A DNA stretch of 5,626 nucleotides from Treponema sp. (GTDB lineage Bacteria > Spirochaetota > Spirochaetia > Treponematales > Breznakiellaceae), in NCBI GenBank assembly GCA_031284385.1, contig JAISZZ010000053.1, positions 1 to 5,626 on the forward strand. The letters run 5' to 3'. Below, one piece after another: positions 1-5,102 of this stretch. The notes below the pieces were generated by a model, which saw only the letters and a program-made list of their open reading frames with translations, was not told where the DNA came from and did no database searches. Numbering within the stretch: position 1 is the stretch's first letter; the number at the start of each line of letters is the position of its first letter. Both the position numbers and the translations under genes were made by a program.

Positions 1-318
1 ATCCTGGTGGCGTTCATCGTCGCGCTCGCGGTGCGCATCTCCGTCGGCTCGGCGACGGTCGCCATGACGATGGCCGCCGGCCTTATCGCCGCCATGCCCG
101 GCATCGCGGCGCTTTCGCCCATAGACACCGCCTGCATCGTGATGGCCGTCGCCGGCGGCGCAACCTGCGCGAGCCACGTAAACGACTCCGGTTTCTGGCT
201 GGTAAAATCCCTGTTCGACATTGACGAAAAACTCACGTTCAAGACATGGACGATACTGGAAACCATTGTCGGCGGCACAGGCTTCATCATGGCCTGCGTA
301 ATCTCCGCCATTTTCTAG
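1..318 (+). CDS. GntP-family permease (gluconate/D-serine transporter type), C-terminal part
   Basis: The reading frame is open from base 1 to the TAG at 316-318; the gene begins outside the window, so only the last 105 codons are seen. The family consists of inner-membrane H+ symporters for gluconate and related sugar acids, and also D-serine (DsdX). Family features visible here are a GSATVA motif near the start of the fragment, a glycine-rich GGATCASHVNDSGFW block (compare GGS..SHVND.GFW in E. coli Gnt permeases), then KTWTILETI and a final hydrophobic helix ending at the stop. These are the normal last two or three membrane segments, so the C-terminus looks intact. The substrate cannot be read from this fragment. 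By hand count the first 180 bases are about 70% G+C, clearly richer than the downstream genes. No T-rich terminator follows the stop directly. Confidence 0.9.
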   Translation: MLVAFIVALAVRISVGSATVAMTMAAGLIAAMPGIAALSPIDTACIVMAVAGGATCASHVNDSGFWLVKSLFDIDEKLTFKTWTILETIVGGTGFIMACVISAIF

Positions 319-368
319 GAGTTTGTTACGCTTGTAGGTTTAGTTTTGAGTTTTTGAATTTGGGCGCA

Positions 369-385
369 TCGCCGCTTTGCGGCGA
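369..385. repeat. Short GC-rich hairpin A
   Basis: A perfect 7-bp inverted repeat, TCGCCGC at 369-375 and GCGGCGA at 379-385, encloses a 3-base loop TTT. It is the first of five inverted repeats in the gap and lies about 50 bases after the permease stop. It is stable enough to stop or protect a transcript, but no T-run follows on either strand, so a standard intrinsic terminator is not supported. Confidence 0.7.
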
Positions 386-401
386 CCGGGCTATCCGCTA
401 T

Positions 402-438
402 AATAACGCCGTATGCGCTACGCGCGGACGGCGTTATT
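402..438. repeat. 11-bp inverted repeat B
   Basis: AATAACGCCGT (402-412) is perfectly complementary to ACGGCGTTATT (428-438). Inside the 15-base gap, GCGC at 415-418 can pair with GCGC at 422-425 around a TAC loop, extending the stem across a small internal loop. The arms look like those of the intergenic palindromic elements found many times in some bacterial genomes; copy number cannot be judged from one window. Confidence 0.75.
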
Positions 439-446
439 CCGCAATA

Positions 447-535
447 TCTGGTTTAATACCCCGACACAAACTTGTTTGTACGCTTGCCGCGGCTCAAGTA
501 AGGCAACGCCTAAAGAGATTTGGTATTAAACCAGA
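447..535. repeat. Cloverleaf-like unit C closed by a 14-bp inverted repeat
   Basis: TCTGGTTTAATACC (447-460) and GGTATTAAACCAGA (522-535) form a perfect 14-bp inverted repeat. The 61 bases between them hold three smaller potential stems: ACAAA 466-470 with TTTGT 475-479, CTTG 483-486 with CAAG 495-498, and AGGC 501-504 with GCCT 508-511. The whole can fold as a closing stem with three arms. It does not look like a tRNA: the arm sizes and conserved bases do not fit. It could be a small structured RNA, a MITE-like or REP-like DNA element, or a protein binding site. Confidence 0.6.
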
Positions 536-560
536 CGGTATTATAAACTTCCTTACCCGA

Positions 561-581
561 AGTTTGCGCGGAGCGCAAACT
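561..581. repeat. Hairpin D, 9-bp stem
   Basis: AGTTTGCGC (561-569) and GCGCAAACT (573-581) are perfectly complementary around a GGA loop. It sits between units C and E. No T-run follows on the + strand. Confidence 0.7.
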
Positions 582-583
582 CA

Positions 584-655
584 AGCCTCCGTTCAAACTA
601 ATACAACGCTTAAGATACCGCACCGCAAATTTTGCGCGCTTGCCGCACGGAGGCT
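584..655. repeat. Unit E, 9-bp inverted repeat with inner hairpin
   Basis: AGCCTCCGT (584-592) pairs perfectly with ACGGAGGCT (647-655). Within it, CGCAA 624-628 can pair with TTGCG 632-636. Unit E shares the 10-base word CGCTTGCCGC (637-646) with unit C (481-490), and TTTGCGCG (631-638) with hairpin D (563-570), which suggests the units are related or derived from one repeat family. Confidence 0.6.
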
Positions 656-769
656 CATTATTTTCACATCCCATTTGGTGCTCCTTATGCTCTTTTTTTA
701 CTTATTAGCATTATATCTGTGCCTTATGGGTTTTATCCCCTTACTGTGTCATTTGTCCTGTCTACTCAG

Positions 770-1468
770 CCTGAGAGCTGGTCGATTGAAGAACAACTGG
801 CCGGGAAGACGCTGGACAAGACCCAATTCGGCCATATCGCGGAAACCTTAGGCTGCGATATTATTCCCGCCGGAAGTCCGCAAGCCAAAGGGCGTATTGA
901 ACGCCTGTGGGAGACCCTGCAAAGCCGCCTGCCGGTCTGGTTCGCTCTGAATGGCATTACCACCATGGAACAGGCCAACGCCGTCCTCCCGCGGTTCATC
1001 GCTGAGTTCAACCAACGGTTTCACCGGAAACCGGCCTGCAAGGACACAACCGCCTTTGCGCCTGTTCCGGCGGGTTTCGACCTTGACCCCCTGTTTGCGG
1101 CCAAATACGACCGTAAAACGGACAACTGCGACTGCGGCTGCGGCTGCTTCTCCTTTCATAATTACACCTTTCAGGTTGACAGCCCCCGGCCTCCGGTCAA
1201 AAGACACATCGTGTTTTTGTTCAGCGAAAAGATAGGCTTTAAAGCGTATTAAGACAAAAGGTATTACGGGGTAAAATTCTAGGATTTTCAGAACAACGAC
1301 AAGAAATCCCATTTGCCGCAGGTGACCAAATGCCTTATTCACGATTCCTTTTTCGCCAGCGTCAAAGCCCCCGAACTTGCCGGCAAAGAGGGGGAGGGAA
1401 TCGAATCGCCCGTTATTGACAGCATTAAAAAAATTTATTTACAAAAAAAAAATTTAGTGGTAATCTGA
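770..1468 (+). pseudogene. ISNCY-like transposase, 5'-truncated with two in-frame stops
   Basis: The translation matches the C-terminal half of ISNCY-family DDE (integrase-core) transposases: SIEEQLAGK near 782, then TQFG, LGCDIIPAGSPQAKGRIERLWETLQSRLP at about 830-930, and RFIAEFNQRFHRKPA. The glutamate in KGRIERLW is the expected last catalytic acid. The family is usually over 400 residues; the N-terminal DNA-binding region and the two catalytic aspartates are missing. A TAA at 1250-1252 and a TAG at 1280-1282 interrupt the frame, yet the same frame goes on with transposase-like sequence (YYDKRYY, then KFLDFQNNDKKSHLPQVTK) until a TGA at 1466-1468. Family likeness thins after about 1370, so the right edge is approximate. 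The frame upstream is open back to 632, but I see no transposase likeness there. It is a dead relic. Confidence 0.8.
1416..1445 (+). promoter_or_regulatory. Possible promoter for the symporter operon
   Basis: A perfect -35 box TTGACA lies at 1416-1421, followed after 18 bases by TACAAA (1440-1445), matching four of six -10 positions. A competing reading is TTTACA (1438-1443) with TAATCT (1461-1466) at 17 bases. Either would lie upstream of the symporter start at 1537 and partly within the decayed transposase frame, so the insertion-sequence end may supply the promoter. Box matching alone is weak evidence in such AT-rich DNA. Confidence 0.3.
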
Positions 1469-1524
1469 TTCACATATAGATTCAGAATCGTCAAAGGTTC
1501 TGGATTTTAAAATTTTGTATTTTT

Positions 1525-1530
1525 AGGAGG
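1525..1530 (+). promoter_or_regulatory. Strong ribosome binding site of the symporter gene
   Basis: AGGAGG lies six bases before the ATG at 1537. This near-perfect Shine-Dalgarno sequence fixes the start of the symporter gene. Confidence 0.9.
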
Positions 1531-1536
1531 CCTCTA

Positions 1537-3042
1537 ATGGGTTTTACTTTGGAGCATCGTGTTTTTTTTATTGTCGGTTTCGTAATTTATATTTCGATTC
1601 TGATAGTAATCAGTATTATTTGTTCCCGGAAAAATAAGGACGGGGAAGATTATCTTTTGGCGGGACGAAAACTTCCGTTTATTTTGCTGCTTGGCACTAT
1701 CAGCGCGACTCTGATTGGTACAGGTTCGTCTCTGGGAGCTACGGCCAACGGTTTCCGCTCAGGCTGGTATGGCTCGCTGTACGGACTCGGCGGCGCGATA
1801 GGTATGTTTGTTCTCGCGTTTCTGTTCTGCTCGGAACGGGATTACAAATTTATGACACTTTCGGAAGAGATGCAGTTCCGTTTTGGCGGAAGCAAGAAGA
1901 TCCGGAATGTGATGGGTTTTTTCCTGTTTATAGCGGAGATCGCGTGGCTTGGAAATCATATGAATGGGGGCGCGACTTATTTAAGCTATGTTACCGGACT
2001 TGAGCCTATGACTGCCCGCCTTATCACGATGCTGGCCTTTGGAATTTATGTATTTATAGGCGGTTATCTTGCGGTTGTCGTTACCGATAACATTCAGGTG
2101 CTGCTTATTTTGGGCGGCTTTATCCTGATACTCATTCGCGCCATTCCGGCGGCGGGTGGCTGGGATGTTATCAACGAAACGTATGTAGTGGCTGGCAAAG
2201 GTAATGCCATGAGCTTCTACGGGCTTGCCGGTGTCGGAGCCATGGCTGCCATATCACTGGCTTATACGGTGGGTATATCACAGGTAGGAACGCCGAGTTT
2301 CCGTACCAGAGTTTACAGCGCCGCTTCCAACAGCGCCGCAAAGAAGGCGTTTTTCTTTTCCGGCATAGTCCTTTTCCTGTTTTCATTTATTCCGGCGGTT
2401 ATCGGGATGGCGGGCTTCGCCATTGCCTCGCGTGAGGGGGCACAGTCGGTTTTGAGCAATCCAAACTATACCTTCGCGTATATGGCCACAACGATACTTG
2501 GCCCCACGCTTGGCCTCATGTTCCTTATCGCGGGGCTTTCGGCTACATTGTCATCCGCAGACTCAGACGCGATGGCAGGTATCACCATACTCCTTGTCGA
2601 TGTTTACTCCACAGTTACCGGAAAGAGTATCCCAAAAGAAAAAATGGTCGTGTATTCAAGAATAAGCCTTGTGATCACTCTGCTGATAGCGTTTCTCGCG
2701 ACTCTGTTCGCGCAAGATATCATTGGATATATTTCAAACGTTGTAGGTTCTCTAATTCCAAGTATCGCTATGATGATGATTCTCGGCAAATACTGGAAGC
2801 GCGTTACATGGCAGGGCGGAATGGCTTGTATTTTCTGCGGTACGATTTTCGGCCTTTTATATCTGTTTGTACCGCCATTTCAAAAAGCCGTCGCGGCTGT
2901 ATTCACTGGTCCGGCCATACCTGTAAGCATAGTTGCGCTGACGACGGGTATTATCGTGAGTCTGGCAACACCTAAAATAACAATTTCCGAACGAGATGCG
3001 ATGCGGCTTGTGCTTGAGTCTCGAGAGCAAAAGAAGGTTTAA
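1537..3042 (+). CDS. Sodium:solute symporter (SSS family)
   Basis: This 501-residue protein is an inner-membrane Na+-coupled uptake carrier of the SSS family (PutP/PanF/SGLT relatives), of normal family length. About 13 hydrophobic segments can be followed. Family marks are an early helix (about 9-29), the DYLLAGRKLP signature at 38-47, the glycine/serine-rich unwound segment GTGSSLGATANGF (61-73), VTDNIQ at 182-187, and LSSADSDAMAG at 338-348. Ser339-Ser340 there align with the Na+-binding Ser-Thr pair of PutP. The VDVYSTVTGK loop follows. The ATG has a strong Shine-Dalgarno site. The stop is eight bases before the deacylase ATG, so the two are probably co-transcribed. The substrate is unknown; context suggests an N-acyl (D-)amino acid, a peptide-like amide or an amino acid. 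Nothing in the sequence looks broken. Confidence 0.93.
   Translation: MGFTLEHRVFFIVGFVIYISILIVISIICSRKNKDGEDYLLAGRKLPFILLLGTISATLIGTGSSLGATANGFRSGWYGSLYGLGGAIGMFVLAFLFCSERDYKFMTLSEEMQFRFGGSKKIRNVMGFFLFIAEIAWLGNHMNGGATYLSYVTGLEPMTARLITMLAFGIYVFIGGYLAVVVTDNIQVLLILGGFILILIRAIPAAGGWDVINETYVVAGKGNAMSFYGLAGVGAMAAISLAYTVGISQVGTPSFRTRVYSAASNSAAKKAFFFSGIVLFLFSFIPAVIGMAGFAIASREGAQSVLSNPNYTFAYMATTILGPTLGLMFLIAGLSATLSSADSDAMAGITILLVDVYSTVTGKSIPKEKMVVYSRISLVITLLIAFLATLFAQDIIGYISNVVGSLIPSIAMMMILGKYWKRVTWQGGMACIFCGTIFGLLYLFVPPFQKAVAAVFTGPAIPVSIVALTTGIIVSLATPKITISERDAMRLVLESREQKKV
3033..3037 (+). promoter_or_regulatory. Weak, distant ribosome binding site of the deacylase gene
   Basis: The only Shine-Dalgarno-like sequence before the ATG at 3051 is GAAGG, inside the last codons of the symporter gene and 13 bases from the start, longer than the usual 5-9. 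Translation of the deacylase may therefore depend on ribosomes finishing the symporter. That is inference. Confidence 0.4.
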
Positions 3043-3050
3043 AATTACCG

Positions 3051-4655
3051 ATGAACTTACTTATTCGCAATAGTTTGATTGTGGATGGAAGCGGCAATCC
3101 CCCATTTCAGGGGGATTGCCTTGTGGAAAACGGTTCCGTCCGTGGAATATGGCATGGGCGGAGCTCGGCTTCGTATATACACGGACGGGGTATCGAAACG
3201 ATTGACGCGGCAGGCAGAGTCGTCTGCCCCGGTTTTATCGACCTCCATCGCCATTGCGATACGGCTGCTCTTCGTGAAGATTTCGGCCTCATCGAGCTTT
3301 CGCAGGGTATTACATCATGCTTTGTTGGAAATTGTGGAATGTCACCAGTCCCAAATGTTCCAGAAACTAGGCAAACTATGCAAAATTATCTGCTGCCATG
3401 CCTTGGTTCCTTCAATAACGAAACTTTTAGTACACACAGGGAGTATCTGGAACGGCTTCAAGCGATACCCCTGCCAATAAATGTAGGCTTTTACGCCGGC
3501 ATGGGCGCTATAAGGATAGCGGTAAAAGGCTTCGACAGTTCTCCGTTTACCAAACAAGAATTGGACGCGGCCCGCGGTTTGTTGCAGGACGCTCTGGATT
3601 GCGGCGCTTACGGTATGTCGATAGGGCTCATGTATGTGCCTGAATTATATAGCAGTGCGGACGAGATCGCGGCTCTGGCTGAAATAATGAAGGGTAAAAA
3701 AGGTATCCTTTGTACCCATATGCGCTGGGAAACGGAATATCTTGGCAAAGCTGTTCAAGAAGTGATAAACATTGCAAAAAAAGCCGGAGTCCCGCTGGAG
3801 ATAAGTCACTTTAAGGCCGCCGGCATGAAGGCATGGCACGAAGTTCTTCACCGTGCGATAGAAACTATCGAAGCGGAACAGGCTTGCGGCACAGACATAA
3901 CGGTCGATTTTTACCCTTATGACTGCGGTTCCTCGACAATGATGCAGATGTTTCCACCCAGTTATCTCGCGATGGGGGTTGAAGATGCTGTCAATGGCCT
4001 AAAAAATCCAGAAAATGTGGAACGAGTGCGTAGGCTTTTGGCCGAAGGCGAACCTAATTGGGATAACTTATCCAAAACGATAGGCTGGGATAGGACTATC
4101 ATCAGTTCCGTGAATCTCAAAGAAAATCTTAAATTTATGGGAAAGTCCGTAAGTGCCTGCGCCGAGGAATACGGTTACTGCGACGAGATTGAAATGGTCG
4201 CCCAACTTATGTACACCGAGAATGGCGGCGTGGGAATCATAAATCAAAGTATGTCCGCCAAAGATATTGATACCATAGCTCGTCTGCCGTATTCATCGCT
4301 CATTTCGGACGCTCTTTACGGCGGCATGAAAAACCCTCATCCCAGACTCTACGGCTCATTCCCGCGGTTTCTGCGGGACTTCACACGGGAACGACAAGTT
4401 CTGGATATGGCTACGGCGGTACGCAAAATGACATATCAACCTGCTAAAAGAGTAGGATTGAATGATAGGGGGCTTTTGTTGCCGGGGTACAAGGCGGACA
4501 TCCTTATTTTTAATCCCGCAAATTTCAGGGATAACGCGGATTACTTTAACCCGGCGCGGCTGTCCACCGGCCTTGATTACGCGATTATTAACGGAAAAAT
4601 CGTCTACCACGATGGAAAATTGCTCTGCCGCAATGCGGGCGTGCTTCGCCGTTAA
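3051..4655 (+). CDS. N-acyl-D-amino-acid deacylase (D-aminoacylase) family amidohydrolase
   Basis: This 534-residue cytoplasmic metal-dependent enzyme would hydrolyse an N-acyl-D-amino acid to carboxylate and free D-amino acid. Family marks in order: N-terminal beta-sandwich strand VDGSGNPPFQGD (11-22), IDAAGRVVCPGFIDLHRHCD (51-70), GITSCFVGNCGMS (86-98), GAYGMSIGLMYVPELYSS (185-202), CTHMR (221-225), ISHFK (251-255), SDALYGG near 419-425, HPRLYGSFPRFLRDF, then TYQPAKRVGLNDRGLLLPGYKADILIF and the closing DYAIINGKIVYHDG strand. Expected metal ligands are present: His66, His68, Cys95, His223, His253, Asp420 (compare His67, His69, Cys96, His220, His250, Asp366 in Alcaligenes D-aminoacylase). The family also has members acting on other amides, so the substrate is inferred. 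The usual HTH is HRH here. It follows the symporter by eight bases, with a poor ribosome site and a hairpin in codons 15-24. Confidence 0.88.
   Translation: MNLLIRNSLIVDGSGNPPFQGDCLVENGSVRGIWHGRSSASYIHGRGIETIDAAGRVVCPGFIDLHRHCDTAALREDFGLIELSQGITSCFVGNCGMSPVPNVPETRQTMQNYLLPCLGSFNNETFSTHREYLERLQAIPLPINVGFYAGMGAIRIAVKGFDSSPFTKQELDAARGLLQDALDCGAYGMSIGLMYVPELYSSADEIAALAEIMKGKKGILCTHMRWETEYLGKAVQEVINIAKKAGVPLEISHFKAAGMKAWHEVLHRAIETIEAEQACGTDITVDFYPYDCGSSTMMQMFPPSYLAMGVEDAVNGLKNPENVERVRRLLAEGEPNWDNLSKTIGWDRTIISSVNLKENLKFMGKSVSACAEEYGYCDEIEMVAQLMYTENGGVGIINQSMSAKDIDTIARLPYSSLISDALYGGMKNPHPRLYGSFPRFLRDFTRERQVLDMATAVRKMTYQPAKRVGLNDRGLLLPGYKADILIFNPANFRDNADYFNPARLSTGLDYAIINGKIVYHDGKLLCRNAGVLRR
3093..3120 (+). 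promoter_or_regulatory. Perfect 11-bp hairpin inside the start of the deacylase gene
   Basis: GGCAATCCCCC (3093-3103) and GGGGGATTGCC (3110-3120) form a perfect 11-bp stem with a 6-base loop ATTTCA, starting 42 bases after the A of the ATG. In mRNA this would be a very stable structure covering codons 15-24 (GNPPFQGDCL). It could slow early elongation, lower expression relative to the symporter, or stabilise a processed 3' end of the symporter message. The palindrome is seen directly; any role is inference. Confidence 0.6.
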
Positions 4656-4760
4656 TCCAGCAGTAGTCCGCGCCTTCTAATATAACCGGCAGAATTGCCT
4701 CATCCTATCCTGCCACCACCATTAAAAATTTTCGCTGATTATAGTTGAGACTGATAATGA

Positions 4761-4798
4761 TTTTAAACCTTGTGCAGTTACAGTTTAAAAGGTAAACT
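4761..4798 (+). repeat. Two mutually exclusive AT-rich stems
   Basis: TTTTAAAC (4761-4768) pairs perfectly with GTTTAAAA (4783-4790), an 8-bp stem with a 14-base loop. AGTTTA (4782-4787) can instead pair with TAAACT (4793-4798) around AAAGG. The two structures use the same middle strand. The pairing is exact but AT-only in character and could arise by chance in such DNA. Confidence 0.35.
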
Positions 4799-4812
4799 AA
4801 TTATTATTATAA

Positions 4813-4841
4813 TAAGCAAAATATTTTTTTGAATTTATAAT
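4813..4841 (+). promoter_or_regulatory. Possible promoter for the gene at 5103
   Basis: A perfect -10 box TATAAT lies at 4836-4841, 17 bases after TAAGCA (4813-4818), which matches three of six -35 positions. Transcription would start near 4848, leaving a leader of about 255 bases before the ATG at 5103. Within it, CTGCC near 4849 and GGCAG near 4875 can enclose a smaller stem capped by GAAA. The -10 box is good but the region is AT-rich, so chance is a real alternative. Confidence 0.35.
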
Positions 4842-4987
4842 GCGCCGTACCTGCCGTGGCGTGAAAATACCGGGCAGTTAAACTTATACTTTATTTTTTT
4901 CGTATTTCGGGACATACTTAATAGTTATTACAGAATTTCGGTTTGAGTAACTTCCGCGAAACGTGGTGTATTTTGCGAAACTTGTGA

Positions 4988-5004
4988 GGCTACCCCGTGT
5001 AGCC
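4988..5004. repeat. 6-bp hairpin in the leader
   Basis: GGCTAC (4988-4993) pairs perfectly with GTAGCC (4999-5004) around a CCCGT loop. No T-run follows directly, although a five-T stretch lies about 20 bases on. It marks the left edge of the hydrophobic in-frame stretch described next. Confidence 0.4.
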
Positions 5005-5006
5005 AG

Positions 5007-5102
5007 ATAGTATACGCTGATATTTTTGGCTGGACAGGAATTGTAGTCCTGCTCCTTGTTGGTTTTATTGCCGGGAAACCGGCGGCGTTTAAAGAAAATA
5101 GT
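5007..5102 (+). other. Possible relic of a membrane-protein C-terminus, in frame with the next gene
   Basis: The frame of the gene at 5103 stays open upstream to a TGA at 4944-4946. From about 5016 it would encode ADIFGWTGIVVLLLVGFIAG followed by KPAAFKENS, which resembles the last transmembrane helix and tail of a transporter rather than random translation. One reading is a deletion scar: the end of a lost transporter gene fused in frame to the head of the following gene. Another is a longer protein with an N-terminal membrane anchor from a non-ATG start. A third is chance hydrophobic coding in T-rich DNA. I cannot assign a family. Confidence 0.25.

Larger units (their letters stand above)
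319..769. other. Gap rich in inverted repeats, no convincing gene
   Basis: This 450-base stretch between the permease and the transposase remnant carries open frames, but their translations look like no protein family, so I read it as noncoding. From 369 to 655 it is packed with perfect inverted repeats, listed separately. The part from about 656 to 769 is T-rich and holds nothing I can name; the frame of the transposase remnant stays open through it, so the exact left edge of the insertion-sequence debris is uncertain. None of the hairpins is followed by a clear T-run, so I do not call a terminator for the permease gene. Confidence 0.6.
4656..5102. other. AT-rich gap downstream of the operon
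   Basis: This 447-base gap lies between the deacylase stop and the next gene. No convincing intrinsic terminator is visible: a 5-bp stem GGCAG/CTGCC (4688-4692 and 4710-4714) lacks a T-run, and the T-runs at 4824-4830 and around 4893-4901 lack a GC-rich stem directly before them. It does hold competing AT hairpins at 4761-4798, a good -10 box at 4836, a 6-bp hairpin at 4988-5004, and a hydrophobic in-frame stretch before the gene at 5103, each described separately. Confidence 0.6.

Noticed and set aside
447..535. tRNA or tRNA-like gene suggested by the cloverleaf-like fold
   Set aside because: The arms are of wrong size, there is no T-loop GTTCRA-type sequence in the right place, and the closing stem is 14 bp.
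369..581. Intrinsic terminators for the permease gene
   Set aside because: Hairpins A, B and D are strong but none is followed by a T-run on either strand.
369..655. CRISPR array
   Set aside because: The repeats are inverted and of different sequence, not regularly spaced identical direct repeats.
672..760. Loose direct repeat of a GTGC..CTTATG..TTT motif (about 678 and 719)
   Set aside because: Matches are short and gapped in T-rich DNA; chance is a sufficient explanation.
246..851. A 201-codon + strand frame overlapping the permease end and the palindrome cluster
   Set aside because: It overlaps the real permease frame, its translation is low in recognisable structure, and it runs through inverted repeats; no family likeness.
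848..1342. A 164-codon - strand frame opposite the transposase relic
   Set aside because: It is the antisense shadow of a clear transposase frame and has no recognisable domain.
4782..4830. Intrinsic terminator of the symporter-deacylase operon
   Set aside because: The stems are AT-only and the T7 run at 4824-4830 is not directly after a stable stem.
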